Below, piece after piece: positions 18,344-26,895 of a DNA stretch of 64,000 nt; positions within the stretch are counted from its first letter, which is position 1, and every line of letters starts with the position of its first letter. Under the pieces are notes generated by a model, which worked only from the letters and a program-made list of their open reading frames with translations, was not told the DNA's origin and did no database searches. The stretch spans positions 868,001 through 932,000 of the forward strand of contig CP064957.1 in NCBI GenBank assembly GCA_016699045.1, read 5' to 3'. The DNA comes from a bacterium (GTDB lineage: Bacteria; Babelota; Babeliae; Babelales; RVW-14). The position numbers and the translations under genes are program-made.

Positions 18344-18438
18344 GAAGGACAATCGTCGTGCTTGTTGTGTGCTTAAAGTTAACATGATATTTAAGTGCGA
18401 TGGATTATAGCCGCTTTTTTGTGCCAAAGCAAGGCATG

Positions 18439-18468
18439 AAAAGAGGGCCCCGATCGGAGCCCTCTTTT
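18439..18468 (-). terminator. Terminator of the haloperoxidase gene
   Basis: AAAAGAGGGC/GCCCTCTTTT stem, 10-nt loop; the T-run is on the minus strand, 17 bases after the stop of the 18486-20186 gene. Confidence 0.85.
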
Positions 18469-18485
18469 AAAATCAGAACGATGTG

Positions 18486-20186
18486 TTAGCGAGGCAAGCC
18501 TGCCATAACTTTCTTGGTGCCAACGGTTATTTTGGTACCATCGAATTTGGTTAATGAGAAGCCTTTGAAATCAATGTTCATGGTGTATGCCCAATCTTCC
18601 AAGAGTGAGATGGCAATTTTTTCACCAAGACGCATAGATTCTTCAGCATCTGAGCGGTAGTGAATGCCGGCAAAGTTACGGCCATAAGCAATATTTGCTG
18701 CTAGCTTGTTGAGTTCGCCGCCGATGGTAATAGGATCGCCTGCATATGGTGTGAGTGCAGAGCCATCATCATTTGGCTGCATAGCCTGGCAAGTAACCGC
18801 AGTTTGAGGAAATGGATGATCTTCATTGAAAAATGCCTTGAGAATAGTAACTGAAGCGCCTGCAGTTGTTGCATGTCCAGCTGGATAGGTTGGATGTAGT
18901 GGGCAACCTTCAACATATGCTTGAGGAAGGAGCCAGTTGTCTTCACCAGCATTAGTATTGAAGGTATTTATACTGCCTCCCGCTGGATTTGCAGCGGTAA
19001 CTGCTGAATTGAGAACATCATTATGCAATATTCCGGTAAAGCCAGGAGTTCCTGTTTTTGCTCTATCAACAAGCCATGCAAAATATTCTGGACGAATGGT
19101 TCTATGTACAAACCATTTTTGATACCATGCTGCGCGGATTGCCATATCGCAAGCCATGCCAATCAAACTAATGAGTTGCTTGGTATAAAATTCTGCAAAT
19201 GCTTGTTGTGAATTGGTGCCAAGATATGGGTTGTTAGCATCAAAAACATTCATTGGGTCAGTATCTGCCCAACTAAGAAGAATTAACAATGCAAAAATAT
19301 AAGGAAGTTGTCCTGCATCGTTATGAACAAAACTAGCAAGGTCTCGAGGTGTGATGATATAGCGAGGTCCTACGGATGGGGCAACGGCAGTAACATTTAT
19401 TCCTTTTTGACTATCAACCCAGCCAGTGCGCGTTGTTAAATAGTTAATGTTCTTTGCTTGAACCATATATTGTTGAAGAAATGAGGTATCTGAAAAAGAA
19501 ACATTTTGTAATAAAAATTGTGAAATATAATTACCAGTTGTTGCGCCAGGAATATTTGATCTGAAAAGTGTTTGAGGAGTAACTACTCCGCCTTCTTTTG
19601 GTCCTTTGAAATCTGATAAAGCATTTAAGGCATTAATTGCATTTTGAGCGGTGAATGAGATGGGAGCTGTATAACTTAAATTAAAATCGCGCAACAAAGC
19701 TATTTCATACATTTCGACCATTTCACCAGCTTTTTCTGCTGATGCAATGGCTGGCGGTGCTATGATTGAATGAATCCAGCTGTCTGGACCAGCTAGGTTG
19801 AAATCTAGCCCTGCTTGCGGGGTAACGAGTTTACGTTGAGCAGGGGTAAGGTGCATTTGAATTTTATCAAAATCACTTGAGTTTCCAGTTGCAAGTGCAA
19901 ACAATAATGAGTTATAAGCTTCTGGGTCAACCAAGCTTGAGTCAGTATCATTAGTTATTTGTTTCAAGCCCTTACCAAAATTTCCACGCAAGTCTTCATA
20001 AAGCTGTTCATCGCCATTGGTTGGTTGTGCCGCAAGGTCTTGTCGCACACAACGGTCAGCGGTGCCATTGCGCACGAGTTCTGCATTAAACCGGCGGTTG
20101 GCGCGGCGGACAACGGTAAACGGATCTGCGTGTACAAGCCCGTACGAGCAGAGAACCGTCAGTGTCAGGATAATTTTTTTATTCAT
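18486..20186 (-). CDS. Exported vanadium-dependent haloperoxidase-like protein
   Basis: 566 residues with a signal peptide (MNKKIILTLTVLCSYGLVHA). The vanadate-binding residues of red-algal bromoperoxidases can be placed by spacing: K357 and R365 in KWFVHRTIRP, H431 and H438 in HPTYPAGH, and R503 and H509 in GRNFAGIH. The usual Ser of PSGH is Ala (A436). Such enzymes use H2O2 to oxidise halides to hypohalous acid; related PAP2-fold enzymes are acid phosphatases, so a phosphatase role cannot be excluded. It lies 34 bases after the beta-barrel gene on the same strand, probably one operon. Confidence 0.87.
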   Translation of the reverse strand: MNKKIILTLTVLCSYGLVHADPFTVVRRANRRFNAELVRNGTADRCVRQDLAAQPTNGDEQLYEDLRGNFGKGLKQITNDTDSSLVDPEAYNSLLFALATGNSSDFDKIQMHLTPAQRKLVTPQAGLDFNLAGPDSWIHSIIAPPAIASAEKAGEMVEMYEIALLRDFNLSYTAPISFTAQNAINALNALSDFKGPKEGGVVTPQTLFRSNIPGATTGNYISQFLLQNVSFSDTSFLQQYMVQAKNINYLTTRTGWVDSQKGINVTAVAPSVGPRYIITPRDLASFVHNDAGQLPYIFALLILLSWADTDPMNVFDANNPYLGTNSQQAFAEFYTKQLISLIGMACDMAIRAAWYQKWFVHRTIRPEYFAWLVDRAKTGTPGFTGILHNDVLNSAVTAANPAGGSINTFNTNAGEDNWLLPQAYVEGCPLHPTYPAGHATTAGASVTILKAFFNEDHPFPQTAVTCQAMQPNDDGSALTPYAGDPITIGGELNKLAANIAYGRNFAGIHYRSDAEESMRLGEKIAISLLEDWAYTMNIDFKGFSLTKFDGTKITVGTKKVMAGLPR

Positions 20187-20220
20187 AATAATTGCCTCGT
20201 TTCTTCAATTTTCGTTTTAT

Positions 20221-21024
20221 TTAGAATCGCATGCCGAAATCTACGTGAAGGCCAAGCTGCCAACGGTCAACTTCTGGCACGCCGATTGGCAAGTTAAATA
20301 TGCCGGTGTCTTCAGTTTCGCCAAAATGGTTCCAATCAAAATACGGAACAACTTTGACTTGCCAATTGATGTCGTTGCCGGTGGTTTTGTGCCAAGTGAG
20401 TGGCACTTCAACGCGAACGCCATATGACCATTCAAGATCAAGGTCATTATCGTCGTCGTCATTGCCAAGGTTAATTAATGGTGTTTCTAAATCTAACCAT
20501 GCTGCAACGCCGAGACGTGCAACTACGCGCGCGCCAATTTCAAAATTGCAATTACGGATTGGATAAGCAAAATCAAAACCAACTGGGATGTAAAGATGGT
20601 GGTAGTTGTAGGTTATGATGTCTGGTGACAATTCGTTAGAAAAATGATGATAACCAAAACCGATTAATGGTGTGAAAACCATTTTGCCGCAAGAGCTGAC
20701 AAAGTTGTAACCGATTAAACCTTCTGGGCGGTAGTCGCCAACTTTGCTTTTTTGTGCGAGTGGTCCAGCGATGTAGCCAGCGTTCCAGCTGCCATCAAAC
20801 TGAAGTTGTGCGTAAAAACTTTCTTCTTTGGAATAGGTCAAATCGGTATGAATACCGGCTTGATATCCAAGCGTGGTTGGCATATCGCCAAAATCTGACT
20901 GAACATGACAGAATGTTGATCCGACATTGAACTGCATCGTTTGATCGAGGTTGCAATGCCGAGCGCTCAAGCTCGATGCAACCATGCCCAACACGACGAG
21001 TGTGCGGAAAGAGCGGTGCTTCAT
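20221..21024 (-). CDS. Outer-membrane beta-barrel protein
   Basis: 267 residues from ATG 21024, with AAGGAG seven bases upstream and a signal peptide (MKHRSFRTLVVLGMVASSLSA). The rest alternates hydrophobic and polar residues with many aromatic residues, and ends in DFGMRF, the C-terminal Phe that the BAM complex recognises. A loop is rich in Asp (NLGNDDDDNDLDLEW). Function unknown; perhaps a pore. It is the first gene of a likely two-gene unit with the haloperoxidase downstream. Frame is open to 21072. Confidence 0.78.
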   Translation of the reverse strand: MKHRSFRTLVVLGMVASSLSARHCNLDQTMQFNVGSTFCHVQSDFGDMPTTLGYQAGIHTDLTYSKEESFYAQLQFDGSWNAGYIAGPLAQKSKVGDYRPEGLIGYNFVSSCGKMVFTPLIGFGYHHFSNELSPDIITYNYHHLYIPVGFDFAYPIRNCNFEIGARVVARLGVAAWLDLETPLINLGNDDDDNDLDLEWSYGVRVEVPLTWHKTTGNDINWQVKVVPYFDWNHFGETEDTGIFNLPIGVPEVDRWQLGLHVDFGMRF

Positions 21025-21117
21025 GGAGACTCCTTGTTTTACGGACGCGGACTTTTTACGAATCACCATCATTATAAAAAATGATTCTTTTTTTTTTCAA
21101 CAATCTTTAAAAAAAAT

Positions 21118-21145
21118 AAAAATAGCTCCATCTGGAGCTATTTTT
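21118..21145. terminator. Bidirectional-looking terminator after the 21200-21976 gene
   Basis: A 13-bp stem AAAAATAGCTCCA/TGGAGCTATTTTT with a 2-nt gap; T-runs on both strands. The only gene ending at it is the minus-strand ankyrin gene. Confidence 0.87.
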
Positions 21146-21199
21146 GCATGATAAAAGTTTGTGTGATGTAAGAAATAAATCCGCAGGGAGCTGCTGTGC

Positions 21200-21976
21200 T
21201 TATGCACTCGCCGTGTCCGGAAGGCTTCCTTGTCGATGATGCTTGTGAAAGCTGAGTGGTATTACAGGGCTGCGTGGTCTGAAAATTTCTTCAAAACAGG
21301 GGCTATTGATGTGGTCTCGCATTAGTCTTTTCGCTCGTGCTTGTGTTGCAAGCCCAATTTTGAGAAGATTGGTAATTTCTGGAAAATTACTCATTACTGA
21401 ATAATCAAGTGATGAATTGCCTTGATCGTCTTGTTGTAAAATATCGACATCGAGAGTCATTAAAAATTTTACTAGTTTTTCATTGCCGGCAATAACAGCG
21501 TAATGAAGTACTGTTGAGCCATACATATCTTGTTGTTTTTGATTAGCGCCATTTTCGAGCAATAAAAGAGCAATGGTGGTTTCGGTATGTTTAACGGTTT
21601 CAAAGAGCGGAGTCTTGCCTTCACAATCTTGTGTTTCAATTGGAGCATTGTTTTTCAATAAAAAATTGGTCATTTTTATGTCACCACGAGCTGTGGCAAT
21701 GTGCAAGGGTGTCTTACCAAGTTTATCTTGCATGGCGATAGGATAGTGTTGTTCAAGATATTTTTTTACGTGATGCACTTTGCCTTTATTGATTGCTTTA
21801 AAAAAAATTGATTGATCGGTTAGTTTAGAAATATGATGGTAGCATTCAATTGTTAGAGCAAGATCGGCAAATGGTGGATTAGGTTTTTTTATAAGTTGTG
21901 CGGCGCCAAAACAGGAATTTATAGTGAGAAAGAAAACAAAACTTGTAGTACTTAGTGATTGTGCAAATGTTTTCAT
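21200..21976 (-). CDS. Exported ankyrin-repeat protein
   Basis: 258 residues with a signal peptide (MKTFAQSLSTTSFVFFLTINSCFGA). At least four ankyrin repeats are clear: KLGKTPLHIATARGDIKMTNFLL, CEGKTPLFETVKHTETTIALLLL, MYGSTVLHYAVIAGNEKLVKFLM and QGNSSLDYSVMSNFPEITNLL. The tail is basic (HKHHRQGSLPDTASA). As with the other ankyrin genes, the likely role is protein binding outside the cytosol. It starts 14 bases after the Nudix gene ends and may be co-transcribed with it. Confidence 0.85.
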   Translation of the reverse strand: MKTFAQSLSTTSFVFFLTINSCFGAAQLIKKPNPPFADLALTIECYHHISKLTDQSIFFKAINKGKVHHVKKYLEQHYPIAMQDKLGKTPLHIATARGDIKMTNFLLKNNAPIETQDCEGKTPLFETVKHTETTIALLLLENGANQKQQDMYGSTVLHYAVIAGNEKLVKFLMTLDVDILQQDDQGNSSLDYSVMSNFPEITNLLKIGLATQARAKRLMRDHINSPCFEEIFRPRSPVIPLSFHKHHRQGSLPDTASA

Positions 21977-21990
21977 GATACTCGCTTTGG

Positions 21991-22428
21991 TTATGAGGGG
22001 TCTTGATGTTCAGAATAAAATAGGTGTTGTTTAATGAGCGTTAAAGCGTTGCGATGTGCGGGAATCATTTTTTTTGGTAAGGCCTCTTCGCTAAACCATG
22101 CCAGAGCGGTATGCTTTTTGAGTTCTTTGTTGTACGGTTCGCCCTGCCAGGTTGTGCATTCAAAAACGCAGACAACGAGTTCGTGAGCAACTTTTCTGCG
22201 CTGAAAGGTGTGAACAAATTTAAGATCATCTACTTTAATTTTTATGCCAATTTCTTCAAATACTTCGCGAACGGCTGCTTCTCGAAATGATTCATCTTTT
22301 TCCAGTGCGCCGCCAATTAATGAATAATGGTTTGGTGCAAACGATGCGCTTTCGTTTCGCTGCAAGAGCAAAATTTTATTGTCTTTACGCATGATGACTA
22401 TTGCGTAAGCTGCAAGTTGATGGGGCAT
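21991..22428 (-). CDS. Nudix hydrolase
   Basis: 145 residues. The Nudix box GX5EX7REUXEEXGU is complete: GALEKDESFREAAVREVFEEIG, starting near residue 40, with the Mg-binding Glu pair. N-terminal strand AAYAIVIMRKDNKILLLQR is typical of MutT-like nucleoside diphosphate-X hydrolases. It is cytosolic (no signal). The substrate cannot be named; oxidised or non-canonical nucleotides are common targets. It sits upstream of an ankyrin gene on the same strand. Confidence 0.85.
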   Translation of the reverse strand: MPHQLAAYAIVIMRKDNKILLLQRNESASFAPNHYSLIGGALEKDESFREAAVREVFEEIGIKIKVDDLKFVHTFQRRKVAHELVVCVFECTTWQGEPYNKELKKHTALAWFSEEALPKKMIPAHRNALTLIKQHLFYSEHQDPS

Positions 22429-22599
22429 TGAACAAACTCCTCGTGTTGTGAAATGGAGATATTTCGAGGATTGTAGATTAAATTTTTATGAAGAGAAAGA
22501 GAAATCGTGCTTATTTTTTTTAATTTTCTTTCAATAATTATTGCTGCAGAAAAAGGATGTCATAAATGCTTGGATATAAAATAATTGAGGCAAGAGATC

Positions 22600-22643
22600 A
22601 AAAATAAAAAGAGGCCGGGCTGCATTCAGCGCAGCCCGGCCTC
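22600..22643 (-). terminator. Strong terminator of the CysQ-like gene (repeat copy 1)
   Basis: A 13-bp GC-rich stem GAGGCCGGGCTGC/GCAGCCCGGCCTC, loop ATTCAGC, then an A-run on plus (T-run on minus). Almost the same sequence recurs at 25403-25442. Confidence 0.92.
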
Positions 22644-22661
22644 TAAAATTTTCTCAGACAT

Positions 22662-23669
22662 TTATTTCTTTGGCATTACCAATCGATGGTCAAAAACTAG
22701 GTGTTTGGTGTGCGGCATAATTTCTTCTTTTTTAAAAACGATCGACATAATAAAGCCGCGTAAATTGTATGGTTCCGAAAGGCCTGGTTCGTCATGTCGG
22801 TTGAAGGTAAGATCATTGCCGTCAAGATCACAAATAAAACCACCAAGCGCCTTAACAAGCGGTGCCGCCATGCCGCAATCCCAGTCTTTAGTGCTATCGT
22901 TATTGAAAATTAAAAGATTAATTTTCCCCTCTAAAAGATCGGCAACCGCCGCTCCAGCGCCGCCAGATTCAACGATGTGCGTTGGAAGATTAAGTTGGTT
23001 GCCCAAATATTCGGCAAAATCATTAATGCCTTTGAGATGGTCTACCGCTCGCTGATAAATGCGTAACTCATTTCGTTGGTAGGTTGGGAGTGGGAGCTCG
23101 TTGCTGTTACGCATAAAAACAACGGTGGTTGAATCGTTGGTGTACCACAACGTGTCAGTTGCTGGCAGATAAATAATGCCGGCTATCGATGCGTAGGTGC
23201 CATCATCTTGACGTTTTAAGAGTGCGGCAAGTGTTGTGTAGCCGTTTTCGTATCCTTCACAAAATTCTTGTGTGCCGTCAACCGGATCAATTTGCCACAC
23301 GATATCATGATCAAAGCGGTCGGCGTGTTTGTGTTCTTCAGAATATGAGCCGGGGATTGTTGGCCTGATGCGCTTAAGGATATACAAACTTGCTTGCTTG
23401 TCGGCCTCGGTAACCAAATCTTTAAACGAATGTTCTTGGCTTTTGTTTTCTATCGTTACGTTTTGCCAGCGTGGTAAGATTTCCTGATGCGCAGCTTCGC
23501 GCACCAGTTTAATCATTTCTTGAACCTGGGCCGCGTACTCGTTTGAAGCGTGCAATGGCAAATCGGCATCTTTTTGTAAGTTCATTTCGTTAGCTTGTAT
23601 GCTATTAAATGCAGCAATGCTTATTATGAAGCTAAATAACGTCGTGGTTAATTTTTTCTTCAGAACCAT
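22662..23669 (-). CDS. Exported inositol-monophosphatase/CysQ-family phosphatase
   Basis: 335 residues from ATG 23669. A signal peptide (LKKKLTTTLFSFIISIAAF... ending near ANE) precedes a complete IMPase/CysQ domain: metal-ligand Glu/Asp in KDLVTEADKQAS and YSEEHKH, the core motif WQIDPVDGTQEFCEG and the second motif STKDWDCGMAAPLVKALGG. Family members hydrolyse 3'-phosphoadenosine 5'-phosphate or inositol monophosphate with Mg2+. They are normally cytosolic, so the export signal is unusual. The frame is open to 23726 but the extension adds no signal. Confidence 0.85.
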   Translation of the reverse strand: MVLKKKLTTTLFSFIISIAAFNSIQANEMNLQKDADLPLHASNEYAAQVQEMIKLVREAAHQEILPRWQNVTIENKSQEHSFKDLVTEADKQASLYILKRIRPTIPGSYSEEHKHADRFDHDIVWQIDPVDGTQEFCEGYENGYTTLAALLKRQDDGTYASIAGIIYLPATDTLWYTNDSTTVVFMRNSNELPLPTYQRNELRIYQRAVDHLKGINDFAEYLGNQLNLPTHIVESGGAGAAVADLLEGKINLLIFNNDSTKDWDCGMAAPLVKALGGFICDLDGNDLTFNRHDEPGLSEPYNLRGFIMSIVFKKEEIMPHTKHLVFDHRLVMPKK

Positions 23670-23788
23670 ACTCAGTACTCTTTTTTTGAAAATGTTTATT
23701 TTGGCAAGTTTAGCAAAAAGGATCAAAACTGCCTATTTCAAAAACTTATCCTATTTTTCTTTAAAGATAGTCATTTTTTTAGTTAAAT

Positions 23789-23817
23789 TTGCAGAATTTT
23801 TTTTCGCATAATATACT
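23789..23817 (+). promoter_or_regulatory. Sigma70-type promoter for the ATP/ADP translocase
   Basis: TTGCAG, 17-base spacer, TATACT, with an AT-rich region upstream. The start of transcription would be near 23824. Confidence 0.65.
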
Positions 23818-24039
23818 AAAACGTAATAATCATTAACTTGAAAAAGTATGCATAATGATGCAGAAATGATCATTACACGGGAAAATACCGTGGGGCCAAT
23901 GGGCATTTTATAGAAATGTTGCGAGTTTGGCTTTCTTCTCCTTAATATCTGGGCATATTAAAACACGGATGTTTCCCGCCGCGCTGCAAAAGCGATAGGT
24001 GGCGCTTCCGTAGTATAAAATTGTCGCTGATATTTTTAT

Positions 24040-24060
24040 GAGATAACCGGTTGTTATCTC
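24040..24060 (+). promoter_or_regulatory. Perfect 8-bp hairpin directly before the tlc ribosome binding site
   Basis: GAGATAAC, loop CGGTT, GTTATCTC, immediately followed by GAGGAG and the ATG at 24073. In mRNA the stem would end 1-2 bases from the Shine-Dalgarno sequence, so it could affect translation; as DNA it could be an operator. Confidence 0.5.
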
Positions 24061-24072
24061 GAGGAGCTTCTT

Positions 24073-25380
24073 ATGTTTTCAAAACTATGCCGCGTCCTGT
24101 GGGGCGATATTTCTCGTGAAGAGTTCAAAAAATTTGGACTTCTTTCTGCTGTCTTTCTTTTTATGATTGGTGCGTACTGGATGGTGCGCTTGATTAAAAA
24201 TGCATCGTTTATGCATTTAGTTTCGCCGCAGCATTTGCCATATGCCAAAATGGTATCGTTGGTATCTTTGCTTGTGCTGGTGCTTTTTTATAACAAATTG
24301 GTCGACTGGTTTGAAAAAACTAATCTGATTTATTTGGTTACTATTTTTTATGGCGCCCTCTTTTTATCATTTTCATATTTGTTTACGCTTTCTTCCATTG
24401 GTAGTTCCGTATTGCCATCGGCAGCTAATCAGGCGCTTGGTTGGATTTTTTATGTTGCGACAGAAAGTTATGGCTCGATTGTTATCGCGCTCTTTTGGTC
24501 TTTTGTTGCAAGTTCGATGGACCCAGCATCTGGCAAGCGCGGGTATCCGCTCATTGTTTTTGGTGCGCAATTTGGCTCAATACTTGGCACGGCGTTGGTG
24601 GCAACACAATCAACAACACTTGGCATACCATTACTGACGGCCATTGCCGCGATGTCGATGCTGATGATTTCACCAATGATTAGACTTTTTACCGTTCACC
24701 ACCCACGAGCATTTGTGGTTTCAGGTGCGCAAGAAAATAAAAAACCAACGGGCATTATTGAAGGGCTTCGACTTATTTGTACCAAGCCATATTTGATGGG
24801 TATTTTGGTTGTTTCAACGGTATACGAAGTAATAACGGTTTTGTTTGAATTTCATATGAATTCTACAGCGTATGCAACGTTTGACAGTATAGAAAAAGTC
24901 TCATCGTTTTTGGGCATTTATGGCATGGCAACCAACACGGTCTCGCTGTTGTTTGCGTTGCTTGGTGCGAGCTTTTTTATGCGTCGCTTTGGCATCGCTG
25001 CCTGTTTGATTGCGTATCCAGCCATGCTGGCATGTTTAGTGTGCTACACGTGGGCGCTTCCAAGTATGTGGGCATTTTTGGTAGCAGTAGTGGCGGCCAA
25101 AGGGCTGAGTTATGCACTCAATAATCCATGCAAAGAAATGATGTACATTCCGACGAGCAAGGACATTAAGTTTAAAGCAAAGAGCTGGATTGATGTGCAA
25201 GGTAGCCGCTCTGCAAAAACGAGTGGTGCAACGATTGTCGCCATGTTCCCAGCAACTTCGGTGTTGCTGACGTACGGTTCAGTAATTTCTTTGGCAATCA
25301 TTGCCGTGTGGATTCCAATTGCGTTGTTTGTTGGTAGAACAAATAACAAGTTGATTCAAAATGGTGAAACGATCGAATAA
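24073..25380 (+). CDS. ATP/ADP translocase (NTT/Tlc family)
   Basis: 435 residues, about 11-12 membrane segments. The N-terminus LWGDISREEFKKFGLLSAVFL and the early motif WMVRLIKNASFMHLVSPQHLPYAKM match bacterial nucleotide transporters of Chlamydia, Rickettsia and relatives; near the C-terminus NNPCKEMMYIPTSKDIKFKAKSWIDVQGSR (positions ~357-386) is the best-conserved block. Members swap host ATP for ADP, or import nucleotides. It is somewhat short for the family (~500). GAGGAG lies nine bases before the ATG. This gene is the clearest sign of an intracellular, energy-parasitic life. Confidence 0.93.
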   Translation: MFSKLCRVLWGDISREEFKKFGLLSAVFLFMIGAYWMVRLIKNASFMHLVSPQHLPYAKMVSLVSLLVLVLFYNKLVDWFEKTNLIYLVTIFYGALFLSFSYLFTLSSIGSSVLPSAANQALGWIFYVATESYGSIVIALFWSFVASSMDPASGKRGYPLIVFGAQFGSILGTALVATQSTTLGIPLLTAIAAMSMLMISPMIRLFTVHHPRAFVVSGAQENKKPTGIIEGLRLICTKPYLMGILVVSTVYEVITVLFEFHMNSTAYATFDSIEKVSSFLGIYGMATNTVSLLFALLGASFFMRRFGIAACLIAYPAMLACLVCYTWALPSMWAFLVAVVAAKGLSYALNNPCKEMMYIPTSKDIKFKAKSWIDVQGSRSAKTSGATIVAMFPATSVLLTYGSVISLAIIAVWIPIALFVGRTNNKLIQNGETIE

Positions 25381-25402
25381 ATCGCATTAAAAAATGATCG
25401 AA

Positions 25403-25442
25403 TAAAAAGAGGCCAAGCTGCATTCAACGCAGCTCGGCCTCT
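25403..25442 (-). terminator. Terminator of the serine hydrolase gene (repeat copy 2)
   Basis: GAGGCCAAGCTGC/GCAGCTCGGCCTC stem with one A-C mismatch, loop ATTCAAC, A-run on the plus strand. Close copy of 22600-22643. Confidence 0.9.
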
Positions 25443-25462
25443 AAAATTTTCTTAAGAATAAT

Positions 25463-26662
25463 TTACGCTAACGTAATGTTACCAAACAAAAACATTGGAT
25501 CTTCAATGACGGTTTTCAATGCGATTTCGCAGCCACAAATGTCTGCGGCCGCCAAAATTGTTTCAACAACGTGTGGAATGGTGCCGGTGTTTGATAAGAA
25601 AATCATAACCACCTCGTCATCAGCATCTTGTGGAGTGGTAGTCTTTTTTGAAGTAAAGTGTGCTATCAAGCCGTCGTGGCAACACTTTTCAGGCAAGTAG
25701 TTTGATTCGTGATATTTTTTACCGTGGTTGCAATCATAATGTGCACATGATGTTTTTAAAATTGCATCATATTTTGGCGAAAGTAAAGTTGGTTGCTTGA
25801 CCTCTTGCGCCCAAAGATATAAATCATCAACGGTCGAAATGATTGATTCGTACGCATAAGAAGTCTGAGGTGAGGTTCTATAGTAATCTTGACCTTCATC
25901 CATCCAATAAGCTTGGCCCGAGCAAGGTATGAGTGCCAGCAATGGGAAAGTATTTTTTTGATCAGGTTTGGAATTTTTATAATAATTGGCGCGTGCTTGC
26001 CAGTAGGCATCATCTGATGCAAATGAGTGATGCATGCCAAGTTTATCAAAAATACGTGTTTGCAAGCTTTGCTCATATGAGCATTCATCAACGATTGCAA
26101 TAATTCGAGAGAGCAAGCTGTTGCTGGTTGACATATAATCTTCGTGCTCAAATTTGCCCCAAGTTTTGTCAGTGTGCGTTAACAGGTCTTCGATGGTGGT
26201 GGACCAATCTATGCCGGTGTGTTTGTACATCAGTGCGGGATCCATAAAATACTGTGCGTCGCAATTTATAACAAAAGAGAACGCCGGCGTGTCGAGCGAC
26301 AATTTGCCTTCTTGCGCAAGCTGCAAAATAATATTTGCGGTGAATGATTTGGTTAACGAGCCAATCAAAAAGGCGGTGTTTGGCGAAAGGATAAAAGACA
26401 TTTCAGTATGATCATCTTGGCTTCTTTTTAAATCAGAGACGCCGTACGCTTTGCGCAAGACTGGTTTTTTGTTGCGCATGACCAGCACGCTGCCAGAAAA
26501 ATTTCCTTTATCGGCAAGTTTTTCAAGTAGTGCTTCGATTGATGCGTCGCTTGATCCCTGATCGATTGTGGCTACCAAAGGGCTGTAAGAACTGACAACA
26601 GAAAATAAAAGAGCAAAAAATAAATTTGTAACGATGGTAGATTTCTTGTTTGAAAAAATCAT
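25463..26662 (-). CDS. Exported serine hydrolase (class C beta-lactamase/DD-peptidase family)
   Basis: 399 residues from ATG 26662 (GGAG five bases upstream). Signal peptide at 1-~32. The SxxK catalytic motif is SLTK at 102-105 (FLIGSLTKSFTA). A Tyr in EDYMSTSNSLLSRII stands where YxN is expected, but the Asn is replaced. The third box is HDGLIAHF (HxG type). These enzymes cleave D-Ala peptides, beta-lactams or esters in the periplasm. The altered second motif and a long Cys-containing insert (AHYDCNHGKKYHESNYLPEK) make beta-lactam resistance unlikely. Frame is open to 26698. Confidence 0.85.
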   Translation of the reverse strand: MIFSNKKSTIVTNLFFALLFSVVSSYSPLVATIDQGSSDASIEALLEKLADKGNFSGSVLVMRNKKPVLRKAYGVSDLKRSQDDHTEMSFILSPNTAFLIGSLTKSFTANIILQLAQEGKLSLDTPAFSFVINCDAQYFMDPALMYKHTGIDWSTTIEDLLTHTDKTWGKFEHEDYMSTSNSLLSRIIAIVDECSYEQSLQTRIFDKLGMHHSFASDDAYWQARANYYKNSKPDQKNTFPLLALIPCSGQAYWMDEGQDYYRTSPQTSYAYESIISTVDDLYLWAQEVKQPTLLSPKYDAILKTSCAHYDCNHGKKYHESNYLPEKCCHDGLIAHFTSKKTTTPQDADDEVVMIFLSNTGTIPHVVETILAAADICGCEIALKTVIEDPMFLFGNITLA

Positions 26663-26806
26663 AACGACTCCAATTGTGTTGATATGAGTACGGTTCAATT
26701 ACTTAGCTATTGTATCTCATTTAGGCAATAACTGCAAATGGGTGGTTGTCGTTCGTAATATTATAATCACCAAATAGTTTCAGTTAGGGTTATTTTGGTT
26801 TGAATT

Positions 26807-26855
26807 AAAAAGTTGTGCTAATTTGGTAGCCAAGGTACAAATTAGCACAACTTTT
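26807..26855 (-). terminator. Long hairpin terminator of the AAA/DUF4143 gene
   Basis: AAAAGTTGTGCTAATTTG pairs over 18 bases with CAAATTAGCACAACTTTT around a 12-nt loop; A/T-runs at both ends. It lies 41 bases after the minus-strand stop. Confidence 0.88.
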
Positions 26856-26895
26856 GGTATTTATATGCTGTTGGCCGATATTGTTGCCTAGCAGT

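Larger units (their letters stand above)
23670..24072. other. Divergent intergenic region and tlc leader, 403 bases
   Basis: Separates the CysQ-like gene (minus) from the ATP/ADP translocase (plus). It contains a good plus-strand promoter at 23789-23817, leaving a leader of about 250 bases before the translocase. The leader has several possible hairpins: CACGG/CCGTG (~23877-23894), GCCAA..CATTT/AAATG..TTGGC (~23896-23932) and the perfect GAGATAAC/GTTATCTC just before the ribosome binding site. I recognise no known riboswitch class. Confidence 0.5.

Noticed and set aside
22585..23055. 156-codon plus-strand ORF
   Set aside because: Antisense to the CysQ-like gene and starts inside its terminator; basic low-information protein.
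23824..24060. Known riboswitch in the tlc leader
   Set aside because: I could not fit the consensus of any class I know (c-di-GMP, fluoride, preQ1, SAM); only generic hairpins are seen.
24073..25380. Translocase as an MFS sugar transporter
   Set aside because: The conserved Tlc blocks (WMVRLIKNASF, CKEMMYIPTSKDIKFKAKSW) are specific to nucleotide transporters.
25463..26662. True AmpC resistance gene
   Set aside because: The second motif lacks the expected Asn and the third box is HDG; the family is broad and mostly not resistance enzymes.
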